Part shown: positions 46,501-57,619 of the stretch, piece by piece | Layout: every line of letters begins with the position of its first letter | Numbering within the stretch: the stretch's first letter is position 1 | Source: Ascaris suum | Taxonomy: Eukaryota > Nematoda > Chromadorea > Rhabditida > Ascarididae | NCBI GenBank assembly: GCA_013433145.1 | Contig: CM024175.1 | Location: 5,130,516 to 5,194,515, forward strand | Direction of reading: 5' to 3' | Length of the DNA: 64,000 nt | Notes under the pieces: model-generated | What the model saw: only the letters and a program-made list of their open reading frames with translations | What the model was told of the DNA's origin: nothing | Database searches by the model: none | Position numbers and translations under genes: made by a program

Positions 46501-49500
46501 AGCAAATATGGAATAATCGGATACTAAAAAAAATTCGCTTCAAGAGAAACCATTTTAGTGAGAAGCGCAGCAAGCCATCCGCTATTAATAAGAATATGAG
46601 TTTCAGCAACTAATGAAAACAGAGAAGATTTTTTTTAAACATATGAAACATGTAAACTTCATCGTAGGCATGTGAAATTCGAATAATTTTTTTCCGCCGT
46701 CACTATTCAGTTCACGATGACAGACACTTCGTTGTAGGCGATCTTACTTTCAGTTCTTTACATTCTCTACAAGAGAGTATGAGGAAATGGAAGCAGTTTT
46801 TATGCGTTGAAAAGTCACCTTCTTATGTATCACCAGTCGTCGCTTACCTCCCAGAAGCAACCGATCAACGAGGATAACGACGCCACTTCTGCTGATTCAT
46901 CAGTTGAGTATGCTGTTCTACACCATTGAACCATAGGTCAAGCTACGGCGCTTGCTATGTCCACAACAGCGTTTTCCACATCCACGACCGCATATCAGTT
47001 ATATGCCTTTCCGCTTTTCTTTCAAACAGTTTTCCTTCAAATTCCGACTATTCGTTCTTCCCACACATAACCTTTTTACCTTCCGCAGAGTGAACTCATT
47101 CATTTGGATTCTGTTGCTACCCGTTTTATTATCTCATTTAACGTTACTTATTGTTTTTCCACTGCTCATGAAGATTGTACATAATCGCTCAGATGGATTA
47201 TCCGCACCTCAGTGAAGGTAAAATTCAAACTCGTAACTACGAACGTCCATCCAAAGGCAGTGACCGGAACAGATTGCCCTGAATCTACTTCACTACCTTC
47301 CTTTTAATGCATCAATGTCACTTAACGCTATCGGCGGCTGTGAGTACGAGCACTTCCTTTCTTAGGATTCTCCTTAGGAACGCTGCTTAAGGCATGACAT
47401 GCACGCTTCGAATAGTCATTCGTAGGCACATTTTCTCTTCATATTCATCCTACATCCGTTGCAGAACTATTTTAGCAAAAATTGCTTTGCACAGGTTGAC
47501 TCAAACAGTGTTGTGCTGAAAGTCGCATTGAACAGTTATCCTCAGCGAATCCGCGTGGATCTGAAAAGCGCGAAGAGCTAGCAAATTTTATTCACTTTTT
47601 TATTCTTGCAAAAGCTTATTCGTTTATTAGGCAGTGCAAGAGTTCAACACTCCTCCTTGTTTCGAATGAGGTATGTAAACAACTTCAAATTTCCGAGATG
47701 GGAGATATCGCTATTCGAAGGTAGTTAGGCAAAACGCATTCCGGAATGGAGAAGGCGCCGGTGTTACCGAAAGGCGTTCCTTTAGAAACTATTTCTGGAT
47801 GACTTCTCTTTAAAATGATGGGCTGATTCCCTTGTAAATTGGGGCAAACAAGCGCAAATCACAACGACAAAGAAGTCAACTATTTATTTTGCATAGCCTC
47901 AACAGCTTCCCACACATTCCTTCGAAGCAAAAGCGTTAAAAAGCACTTTAAACTTGTCGACTGCTTAGAAGGAAACGTTATTTGCGTATTGGCTGATATT
48001 AAAATGAGTTCGCATGTGCACATTCGCATGATAAACGATACTTTATGCACACACTGACGAAACCTTTCATCGGTTGATTGAATTCATGTTCCGCTTCTAT
48101 TTACTCGTCGATGCGGTGAAGAGATAAGTAGAAGGGAGCTCTCATCGTTGCAATGGTCATCTGTTGATGACATATGGTTTTATTACTCACAGTCAAGTTG
48201 ATAGATTGAAAAAAGTTTCTCAGTTCCCAATTTCAATGCATGCTTTTTCTAATGAACTTTACCGTCTCCAAGGTCTCAAAATTTTGCCGAAGTTCCTCCT
48301 CTAAATAATAATTTGCGAAATTCCTAGTCTTTTTTACATGCCAGGATACCTTTGCACCAAGAGAAAGAAGCGGGAGGCGGTGAGGACAACCAAACGAAAT
48401 GCTTCAGGCTGAAAACGGACCAAAGGCGGTGATTGGAGGCCACAATCCTTTGAAAGCCGAACGTGTTTCAAAAATTTCGATCAACATTTCCACTCAGTGC
48501 GGCTGAAATTTCCATACGCCACAGAAAACTTCATGCTAGCTTGGCGAATCTAGATACGCCTTATAGCTCCATGAAGTGCACGCATTAATTTGAAGCTAAT
48601 CCCTGAAGTTAACCGTGTGCCCTTTATCGTAGCCAAAAGGTCATAAAAATTTAGTCCATTAAGATTGCCATGCATAAATTCGTAGCATTTTCAAACAGTT
48701 CGATAGGCTTCTTTTCGGGCATTGCGCTTAACATTGATTTAGGTACCACCTTCCGCATTAGTTTTGTGGTAGGAAGAAGTCTCATAAAAAACGGCCTACT
48801 CAGCGAGTTTCCGTTCTTGTTCGTTGTGCAGAAATCGAACACTACTCGTTGCTCTGACGATTATTTTTGTATAATGAACGCGGTTTGATGCATAGTGTGT
48901 GAGGCGATCGAATCCTTCCATTCTCACGGAGTCTCCTCAGTAATGAGCAGTTCCTTTTGTTGCTTGAAAGCGCTGTCGTACTGTTTTCGCTGCATTGGAT
49001 CCCTCCCTCCTGGTTCTTTCGGTAGGCGATTTATGTCATCCCAAGCACAAACCGAAGTTGTACATGAACATAGCTTTTGCCGTCTCTCAAGGCCAACTGA
49101 TGTGCTGCCGACCGTCCCAATCACATCCTCTCGCTCTCAAGAACTCTTCCACTACCTGTACATCCAGTATCTCTGTGCTCGGTACTTATATGCGTCTTTC
49201 CTTCAGGTTCCAACGCTGGCCGTGTCTTTGCCAGTAGGATTTTTCTGTTCGGGAGGTTATGGCTCTCAAACCTCCGTCGCCAATGGTTGCAGTGTCCAAG
49301 TGTACGAGTACACCACCGAGAAAAATGCAAGATAAGGATGAATAAATCAGCAGTAAAGCAATCTACGGCAAAATGGGATATAACTGCTTCAGAATATAAT
49401 TGTTTCAACATTAGCAATAGCGAAAAAACTCGAAAACCAACGGTGGCGTAACGGAAAAAATCTACTCAATCCTATGCAACTACAACAGGAAATATCCTAT

Positions 49501-49700
49501 ACCTGAGTATTACGTGTTTTCGCCGATAGGTCACTGATACTTCCTAAAAATATGAGCTAATACGTTTTGAAAGCAAAAGACAACAAAAATTGAGATGAAA
49601 CTTCGGTGCTAAAAACCTTGATTTTCATTGCAGTTAAAGATGCACACAGCAGAATTTCGGTGAGCTCGCATAGGCAGAACAATCACCTTTATATGAGTGC
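43530..49700. other. Gene-poor DNA
   Basis: Only unsupported frames. The 48.65-49.42 kb stretch is GC-richer and open on both strands (72 and 146 codons plus; 63, 66 and 98 codons minus), but no start, splice pair or motif allows a call. Confidence 0.4.
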
Positions 49701-49711
49701 GTTTGTAACAG

Positions 49712-49803
49712 CACGACCCTAACCAACCTGTCGATAACAACTCTCGTATCAAGGCAATACGAAAAGGCTTGAACAGACGAATATGTACACATGAACACGC
49801 AAA
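49712..49803 (+). CDS. Candidate 92-bp internal exon
   Basis: Bounded by a TTTGTAACAG acceptor-like site and a consensus donor GCAAG|GTAAGT. One frame is open (30 codons plus two bases), reading HDPNQPVDNNSRIKAIRKG near its start. Charged and soluble. A minus-strand 75-codon frame covers the same DNA. No family recognised. Confidence 0.22.
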
Positions 49804-50640
49804 GGTAAGTAGTAGCCTTTCAGCCATATATGACAACGCAAGCGAAGGTAAAGTAAAAAACTGTCACACTCATTTGTGAAGAAATCTTAAATTCTCGAAG
49901 TTTAATTGTATCATGAATCTTTCAAAAGAGCGTTTTATCTGTAAATGATCCCAAAGAAATGGTTATTAATTAGAGCTAAATATTACACTAGATCATTCAC
50001 GTGGCATGAAATCCAAGAAGCTCATTGCTTTATGCTTCTTCAACGCCCGAAGTTTCCGTTCTTCTTAGCGTTTACTTCTACCTCACACTCTAAATAGATA
50101 ACGTTCCTTTACACTGCAGAAAGTGAAATCAACTTCGGTTAGTGTGATATTCACTTTCGGCTCGCACTTTCAATTATCAAATGTCGTGCAGCTCTCTAGA
50201 CATCAGCGGTTCAGTGGGAAGCGCTGTTTTATTCGAAAATGGTAATCGGCAACTGAGTGACTTTCAAACATGCCGCTTTGTTATTTATCGAGGGCATTTG
50301 CTGAAAAGCGAGTTTCAGATTTCTCTCCAGACTGTTACTGAGTTGCTTGCTGCATTAATCACTTCTGCTTGAGCGTGCATAGTTTTGAACATATGGCTGA
50401 ATGAGGCAGCTAACATTCCCCTTCAAAAACCACCTGTATGCCATTGTTCTTGAAAGCATATCGTTGCATCTAGCTTCTCAACAAATATTGCCTCTGTCTG
50501 CTGTACCTTTTCTACATATATTGACCTCCATAACTGTACTATTTGACTCAGACTACTACATTCGGTTGCATAGCCAGTAGGTGCTTAGACAACCGTCCGA
50601 TTTGTTCATCGAGATGATCGAATATTTACACCGCCATTAG

Positions 50641-51270
50641 TTATAAGCTTTTCTGTCTTTTTTGATAGGAAGACGTTGTCATCACCTCTCCGAAGTTTTC
50701 AAGCGAAACTTCTATGTAATGGTCAGCCCTCTTAGCTCTTTTAGTCGCTCCTGTTTCATTGAGGATCCGCACCATATGTCGAGATGCAGTCGAGTAAATT
50801 GCGAGACGACACAAGCGTGAGGGCGAGCAGTTTATCACACTTGTTTGTTACCTTGTACAATAAGGTAACAAACAAATAGAGACTAGTTCACAAGGATGGC
50901 TTTGATGGTCGGCACGATCCCGTCGTCGCAAACGGCGAACCCCACACTGCCACCGATGCCCTCAAGCGCTGCCACGAACACACACAGGCCCTCTCCTAGC
51001 AGCCGGAATGAATACGTGAACAAATTAACTACTTTCATATCCTCCTAATTATGCTCCAAACTACCGTCACGACACATACTGGGCAGTCGCTTGATCTGCC
51101 TATATGCTCTTGACCTTCTTTGACTTGCCATGCACTGCGCACCATTTCCGCCTGATCTATAGCCGACTGATCTACCTTACATGCAGCGAGCGAACTTGGC
51201 TGGGAACTTCATTTGCAACATCGATGTTATCTTGGATACGCGAATGGAGCGAACACAGATATTGAGGTTG
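50641..51270 (-). mobile_element. Decayed RTE-type retrotransposon, endonuclease start
   Basis: Across several frames the minus strand shows, in order, pieces resembling the start of the RTE endonuclease domain: an NICVRSIRVSK segment (compare the family's T-x-N-x-R-T-L), a GGSVGFAV segment at about 50.93 kb (compare GGVGF-V), and SPSRLCRLAIY with HMVRILNETGA at about 50.8 kb (compare SPR-A-LRL and the YAPT region). Order and approximate spacing fit the family. Frames are broken by stops and shifts, so it is non-functional. The match is from memory of family motifs, not a search. Confidence 0.42.
50841..50875 (+). repeat. Hairpin inside the RTE remnant
   Basis: Perfect 14-bp arms TTGTTTGTTACCTT / AAGGTAACAAACAA around a 7-bp loop. 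It lies between two endonuclease motifs whose separation (about 112 bp) is larger than usual for the family (about 57 bp), so it may be a later insertion. Confidence 0.9.
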
Positions 51271-51279
51271 TTCTCGTGG

Positions 51280-51609
51280 TCACTGTAGGTTACGGACAAA
51301 GCCCGGATTTTGTCTGCTGAGTACTTGACACGAAGTAGCAACGTTGCTGCTGAAGGGAGCAGGAAAATGCGGTCGAGTCGTAAGCGTTCGTCCAGCTGTA
51401 CTTCGAACACGCATCAGAAAGGGTCGCCCGACTGCTTTTTCGCATGGTGAGGCCACTTTTCGCCTGCATTTGCATCCTGTTGCCCAGACATGACTATGAT
51501 TATGCATACTCGTTGAGCGTGACTGAGATTTTGCATCGAAAAGTTGCGTGTCTCTTTTTTCGCACAATTGATTGAGTCGGTGGCCAAGACAAGTCTTTGT
51601 ACCTCCCAT
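51280..51609 (-). pseudogene. Open segments upstream of the RTE remnant
   Basis: Frames of 109 and 77 codons overlap on the minus strand. The 77-codon frame (FEVQLDERLRLDRIFLLPS near its start) runs into the endonuclease-like motif. They may be a decayed leader or first part of the element, or an unrelated host sequence. No family recognised for this part. Confidence 0.2.
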
Positions 51610-51939
51610 TCATTCCATTCACCTTTGCATGCTGCACAACTTCTTTTCTCGTGCGTTGTGGATATGGGCCTTATGCTTCAAAAGCGCTTCTACTAGATTC
51701 TGCGCTTTTCAACTTTGCTCTCAAGGATTTTATTATTCAAGTCCATTGCCATGCTCGGTGTTTTTGCCTATTGCTTGCCTCTGCAGCAGCTGAAAGAAGC
51801 ACGAAATATCGTTGAACGTGCTTACATGTTAAGGTATGAAGATGCAATATAGCACACTTACCATGTTAAGGAAATCAGTGACGCATAATAGAGTATAATT
51901 GAAGCAGCAGAATAGGTACTTCAATCACTTGTTTTTGTC

Positions 51940-52218
51940 TCATCCTCGCTTTATATTCTTTAGTCTCGCAAGTCCAGTTCTTGCTGTACATCTCGACCTT
52001 TGCTGGCTGCAGTCACCTCTGATCATGTGCTTCGACCATCTCGTTCCCGCTTTACCCGGTGGTTGCTCACAGCCCATTGCATCAAGTTGGTGTGGCTGAA
52101 AATCTATCTGTTGGCCTCGAGCAATGCTGCGTGACTTATACATTTTCTCGGAATATATATTTCCTGGGCGATACCAAGCAAAGCACGTGATTTGTCGAAT
52201 GTATTCGTAGCGCATCAA
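51940..52218 (-). mobile_element. Possible RTE C-terminal remnant
   Basis: A minus-strand frame of 92 codons begins MMRYEYIRQ and contains QPPGKAGTRWSKHM followed by an arginine-rich tail with LARLKN. This resembles the RTE C-terminal pattern of a basic segment, K-R-P-x-G-R-P-P-T-R-W-S/D, then a W/LAR-D tail. The proline-glycine-TRW core is the main evidence. Key glycine/arginine residues are changed and the match may be partial, so confidence is modest. Confidence 0.33.
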
Positions 52219-52229
52219 AAGCCTCCTTT

Positions 52230-53030
52230 AACTTGAAAAAAATTTCCCGCCAACACACCTGCCGTTTGCGGCATTTTTCTTTCGAACAGTTTTGCTTAGT
52301 GTCTAAGAACTTACTGAATGAGAGGACCGTTTCCTTTGTTTTTTCGAGGACTTCGATGCAAGGGGAAGTTTTTGAATTTTAAGAACGCAGAAAATAGTTT
52401 TTCGAATTTGTGAAGTTTGAATGCGAAGAGAGGAAAAATGTTTGGTGGAAGTGAATGATAGCGAAGATTATTAAATGAGCTGAACAGTAAAAATGTGGGT
52501 CTGTGGCTGATTGAATTTACAGGTTTCTTAAACAGATTCATCTAAAATGACCTCAGTATTACAAAGTACCTAGTCAAACAAGTTGTTAAGCAGAATGGCA
52601 GCTAATTGCAGAAGACTTTTGAACAGTTAAAGCACCAGACAACGTCCATATGTACTTAGCGAAAGTTTACGAACCTGAAATTACAAATCCGAAATCGTGA
52701 ACCACACCCCTCATTCGTTCTTGCCAGCATTAATGTTTCTCTCTTTATTACTCAGCTATCATATGTTGAGTAAAAGAGGGACCCTTTGAGATTTGCCGCT
52801 TTCAGTCCATCCTTAAATTTTAGCAAATTCTTTGCATTGGTCACTTGCATTGGTCACATCTTCTCAACTTTCACACTTGACATTCTCGCTGTGATTTATA
52901 TTGTGCGTTGTGAGGTGTCAGTGACGTTGTTGAGTAGAAGAAGGGACCTTAAATTCAGAAGATTTTGCGTCGGAAAACTTGCGTTGAAGGTTTGACGTAA
53001 TAGTCTTTTTTTTCGATTGCAACACGCGAT
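52230..53030. other. No recognisable domain between RTE pieces
   Basis: About 0.8 kb separates endonuclease-like and C-terminal-like pieces, against more than 2 kb in a full element. No reverse transcriptase motif (such as the FADD core) was found on the minus strand. A 13-bp tandem duplication (TTGCATTGGTCAC twice) lies at 52832-52857. Confidence 0.5.
52832..52857 (+). repeat. 13-bp tandem duplication
   Basis: TTGCATTGGTCAC occurs twice, head to tail, without mismatch. Confidence 0.93.
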
Positions 53031-53038
53031 TTTCTTTC

Positions 53039-53269
53039 TCAGTTTTGATTACAACTACTGAATGCAAAGAACTCAATTGAAATTCGTTGCCTATCAGTTA
53101 GCATGTAGTCAACTTGACTGATGGTCCTCCGACGTACATTTCTACGCGTATTTAGTCTCCACATCTTCTCCACTTCTGCTCGCCGTATTATCGAATAAAC
53201 AATATTCCAAAATAGAGTCAAAACAAAGCATGTTACTTCCTCGTGTGCCATAGGAGACCGCCATGTCAC
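53039..53269 (-). mobile_element. Decayed RTE-type endonuclease, second half
   Basis: A minus-strand 76-codon frame contains MTWRSP, then a basic segment and ISQVDYMLTDRQRI. In RTE endonucleases a W-T-W-x-S-P-x-G motif is followed by E/Q-I-D-Y-I-L-T-D/N-R-R. Both elements are recognisable in order, but the spacing between them is enlarged and the glycine is lost. The catalytic S-D-H-R motif expected next is not intact. Confidence 0.45.
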
Positions 53270-53381
53270 TCGCTCGCTCGTACCATTTGGAGCGTTCGCG
53301 AGTGCATTGATATAGTTCCCTATTATTATTTAGGTCGAATTCATTCTGAAGATTGTCTAGAGCTCTTCAAAGAAGCTTTCT

Positions 53382-53400
53382 AGACTGTCACTGACAGTCT
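53382..53400 (+). repeat. 19-nt perfect dyad
   Basis: AGACTGTCA and TGACAGTCT flank a single central C. It lies in the gap between the two endonuclease-like segments. Confidence 0.85.
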
Positions 53401-53583
53401 GTTGAGTGGAGGCATCCACCCGATAATTTTCTGCACAGAATTATCGTTCTCTGGGAATTCGTGAATTGCCACTCGAGATAGCCTTGTAACCTTCAATCTA
53501 CGTTGCGACCACTTTCCTATAAATAAACATGGCACCGCATGTAGTTCCTACATTTGTAGCAACCTTCCATAAGAACATTTATG

Positions 53584-53904
53584 CTAAGTGCTCGCCTTAG
53601 TGACATATCCGTTGAGTTCCTCATCCCAATGACTGGCCTTAGATTTAAATAATATTAGCACAGGTCTTTGCCGAAAGCGTCCTAACGCGGTGAGATGCAC
53701 AGCGTACCTAGGTGAAATCCTGACTGCTGCCAACTCGTTACCTATATTAAGGTAAAGGCATTGAGAAGAAAGGCTGGGACACGTTCTCTGCTTCCTTTTC
53801 ATTCCTGCTGAGAAGTTTCGGGCACCTTCTGTAGTACTCGTTTCGAGGAGGGTGGTGGTTTTCTTTGTTTGCAGCTGCATTCGTTCGGGCGTAAATGTTT
53901 CCAT
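53584..53904 (-). mobile_element. Decayed RTE-type endonuclease, first half
   Basis: A 106-codon minus-strand frame contains ISPRYAVHLTALGRFRQRP and DEELNG. This resembles the stretch S-P-R-x-A-x-L-R-L, a strand ending S-I-I-N, and D-D/E-E-L-x-x-F-Y of RTE endonucleases. It lies about 0.3 kb upstream of the DYMLTD piece in the same orientation. Stops and a frame change between them indicate a dead copy. Confidence 0.38.
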
Positions 53905-53909
53905 CAGCA

Positions 53910-55955
53910 GCAGGAAAGTAACTGCTAATGGAAGAGCATTATAACGTCCGTGGTCCTGCTTTCATCAGGTTCTTTTTAGTTTCGCCCTCGTAACATCGTT
54001 TTCTGACCGAGTTTACTATAAGTGACACTGAAATATCATGTAATCATTAGCTTTTTTAGGTGTTTCTATTGCTAATGTCAATCTTTACTGATGAGATTCA
54101 TCATTTGTCTCCCGCGATGCTTTTTCAATATATTTGCAGCTAACCGTTATCTCTAACAACCATTCCCGTATGCGCTACAGCAGAACGAGGCAGATGGATG
54201 CATTCGATAGGCAAGAAAAAGTGGTAAATTTATATCACAGAGGATGTCGTTTGTGTGTGATACAATAAAGCCTTAATCAAGAAAACAGATGGTTTATACA
54301 TGTATCATCTAGCAGCGAGTTCTACCTAGAGTGTAATGTACTTAAGAAAGTATATCAAAAAAGGAGCTAACGATTTCTCGACAGCCTGTCACCATGCATA
54401 CCAATTTTTAATCCACAACCATTCAGAGAGTACAGAAGAGCGCACAAAACTGATAAACTGCAATGATCACGCTTCTGTTTAGACGTTACGGTCTTGAATT
54501 CATGTAAACGTCTGAAAACTTCGCAGGCCTTCTAGCGCCCTTATTATATTGCGATGAGTAGGCACCGAATTGAGCAACAACATAGGTGAATTTATGCTAA
54601 GTATGCAAATGCGGCGATCACCGCTACTAATGTCCATTCCACCAGTTTGTTCCACAAAATCAACCGTGGCAGTGATGAAACGCCTGTGAACTTCATTTGA
54701 TGCATCACTCGTGGCTTGCATCAAGTGAAAATATCAGCAGCAAATGAGAAAGGCCAATATGTTGGCCCGTTTAACGATCATAAGTTTTCGATTGCGTAAA
54801 ATTATGTGGATAGGTTTCCTTACCTCTAAAACCACTTTTAATGTAACAGTGCAGAAATTTGTTGTCAAACAAATCTGTTCTATACAGCACAAACTTGCAT
54901 CCATACGACACACCTCTATCAACAGACAACAGACAACGAATGTTAGATGCAGCTTTCCGAGCACCCCAAGCAACAGCAAAAACACTTTGTTACCGAGCCT
55001 CTATGCTTAGTAGAGCAAACCATTCATCTTCTTATTGAAGATGACAAAAGTAATCTAATTACATTGAAATTGTAATCGTCGTGGTAACTGTGTTATTTTT
55101 TAACCACTGTGATAATACCGTAATTTAAGAAACACTGAAATCATGGTGAAGATATATACGTTTTATTCAGCAACAGCCTCATTTTACTTTTTATTCTGAT
55201 TTTCACGAGCCTGTAGAAGTGGATTACTGTGACGCCATTATGCAGCCCTATATGTGTGTGTTATACCACCCCCTGAACGATTCATTTTCACACACTGAAC
55301 GTAAAACGCATCGACTAAAATGTAGAGCAAAATTACGGATTCGCATGGCAAAATTTGATGCAAAGTTCGACAGAAGGAACCGAAATAGGAGTTTTGCAAA
55401 AACAAACGCACTCTTCATAAACTATCAAGTGAGGGCTCAGGAGCTTTTCGAGAAAGAAGTGAATTCCATAAATCTCTTTATCAGCAATAAAAAGCCTTCC
55501 TCAAAAAGCGTACAGCACAACGCGAGCGGGTGTTCTACTGTTTGCTTGCTATTTCTATGCTGCAGCACTAAGCAAAGTTTTATTATTAAATGAAAATGCA
55601 ACCAAAGTGGCATTTGTCGTTGCCTCGTCGACAGGCGCAATCAAGAGTGCATATTATTAGAACACAATGACGAATAAGTGGTTGCATCGAAAAGACATAG
55701 AGTAACAGAGAAAAGGTTCATTTTGTTTGGTTTTTTTCAGTTGGTTGATAAAATTTCTCTCGGGAGGTGACAAAAAGAGCACATACCACCGGTGCGAGAG
55801 ACGCTTTTGCTATCGCGCTTGAAAGGCCAATCACTTCAATGAACTGGCAAAGAATAGTGAAGTACACGCAATAGTGAATCCATACCTTAACTGATGCGAT
55901 CGCCTACACAGTTTTCTTGGAATTGGTGGTTCTTCTTGTTGCAGTGCAAAAGCGT
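53910..55955. other. Gene-poor DNA
   Basis: Frames of 74-124 codons lie on both strands (for example 55219-55593, 124 codons, basic) without good starts or paired splice sites. Confidence 0.45.
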
Positions 55956-55961
55956 GAAACG

Positions 55962-56024
55962 AAAAACTGGTACTGTATTATAAGCTTTTAAGCGCTTAAA
56001 AGCTTATATACAGTACAAGTTTTT
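55962..56024. repeat. 63-bp near-perfect palindrome
   Basis: Arms 55962-55993 and 55994-56024 are complementary with one single-base gap and one mismatch and no loop, centred on AAGCGCTT. Both arms end in an A/T run. It is a foldback that could extrude a cruciform, or a small non-autonomous element reduced to its inverted repeats. Confidence 0.93.
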
Positions 56025-56029
56025 GCAGC

Positions 56030-57480
56030 TTTTTTCCAATTTCTGGAACCAAATTCAAAACCACTGTTATTGATGTACCTATGGCATATATTATACCCAT
56101 TAAAATTTGCAGTTCTAGCCCCACTGAATCGCTGATTGAAGTCACCACAGTGATAAGCATGCTATCATATGCGCACAGGCACGGCATCTTCTTAATGCGC
56201 TTTACCACCGCAAATTTTCAAATTCATGGATGAGCAGAAACTTATCGACTAACAGCGATCTGTGCTATTTTACGCGGTCCGTCTCCTGTAATTGTATCTT
56301 TCCGCTAGTTGCATTGGTGCTTTTTCATTCCCGTAATGGAGTGACTGATGTAGAGAATGCTCTACGTCTGTTCTACCTGTGTAAGCGAACCGGACTAACT
56401 TACTTGTTCAAATTTATTGCAGAGTGCCGTATCCGCAGTTGAATTCCGAATATGCACTCGCTCATTTTCCCTGTGGTAAGTTCGATTTGGTGCTGTCAGT
56501 GAGACTCTTTCCTCTAGCTGATTCAAGCACTGTCAAAGTTGTTGTTAAGGAATACATTTGTGCTTCATTCAGCCGTCGTCATCCGAACAGAGTTTCGGTT
56601 ATCTCTTCTTAGGTTCGCTGTTGACATTTCCAACTCCAACATTTAGGACCTATGAAGCGGAAGTTTTTAGGAAGCAACCACCGCTTACGTGTATCAAGTA
56701 GGTGCGTATGTTCTTTTGATGCAGAGAGAACGTTCATCTGTTAGGTCATTCTCTGAAGGCTTTGCAAATAGTTCTGCAAATAAGAGAACGGAAACTGACG
56801 ATCCATATTTTTCGAGAAACGTGAGCTTACAGATCCCAGTAGGCGATAAGCAAGTTCGCCTAGCTCCAAAGGACTCCCCAACAACTACGATCTTAGAACG
56901 GCGACGCATAAGTCGCAATCATTGTGGCAATTTACCCGACGAAAACTATTGAGGGGCAAGCTTGCAATTTGAAAAACGAAAACTGGTAACTATAAAAGCA
57001 TGGTTCCCTAAATGAACGCCTGCCTTGCAGTCGTTGCGAAGCATAGCGTTGTTGTGGCATTCCTCTACGCTGCATCGCTCTATCCTTTGTGACAGACGAC
57101 TTTTCCACCATTGCCTCGAACGTTCCTTCCCGTTATCCCCAATTCATGGTTTCCCCTCTTCATTTTCGCTTCATTGTCAACGCTGTCGATTGCGGTGCAA
57201 AACGGTGGAAAAAGATGAGCAAGCATTAATGAACAGTTAACTTGTGTATAGAGTGGAAGGTCGCTGTGTTGCATTGCAGGGACCGAACAAATTCGCTACC
57301 TTCCATTTCAGAGCAACTATGGAACGTTTCGGTATGCGGAACACAGTTTCTAAGCTGCTTAATGACATCAAAATAGCGCAGTAACTGCAATAAATTATTT
57401 GTTTATAGTAATGCAATTTGAGGTGTTTCGTTCTATCTTGTCGGTTAAAAACGATAGATTATTGGCCATTTATTCATCGC
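56030..57480. other. Open segments, none supported
   Basis: Plus-strand frames at 56230-56442, 56424-56612 and 56689-56952 lie close together. A 42-bp stretch with GTAAGC...TTGCAG ends lies at 56381-56422, but every join meets a stop within a few tens of bases. Confidence 0.35.
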
Positions 57481-57486
57481 TGTTCA

Positions 57487-57617
57487 TTCAAATATATCAG
57501 TACGAGGGGGCTTTTTATTTGAGTACCGCTGCCCAGTTGTAATTTTTATTATTAACTTTGTGGAACTTGCAAAGGGGAGCGAGGCGGTCGCTCCTCGTGA
57601 GTACTGACATATTTGAA
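57487..57617. mobile_element. MITE-like element, 131 bp
   Basis: Seventeen-base terminal inverted repeats (57487-57503 and 57601-57617; TTCAAATATATCAGTAC against its complement with one mismatch) enclose a 97-bp GC-richer core. Length, inverted ends and absence of coding capacity fit a miniature inverted-repeat element. No clear target-site duplication was found. Confidence 0.45.
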
Positions 57618-57619
57618 GG

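Noticed and set aside
48895..49335. 146-codon plus-strand frame
   Set aside because: Starts at GTG without an acceptor, and the minus strand is equally open over the same GC-richer DNA, so composition explains it.
56381..56475. 42-bp intron-like stretch followed by a 53-bp exon with GTAAGT donor
   Set aside because: Joining in one frame makes a TAG at the junction, and the other two frames hit a stop within about 35 bases upstream. No coherent exon results.
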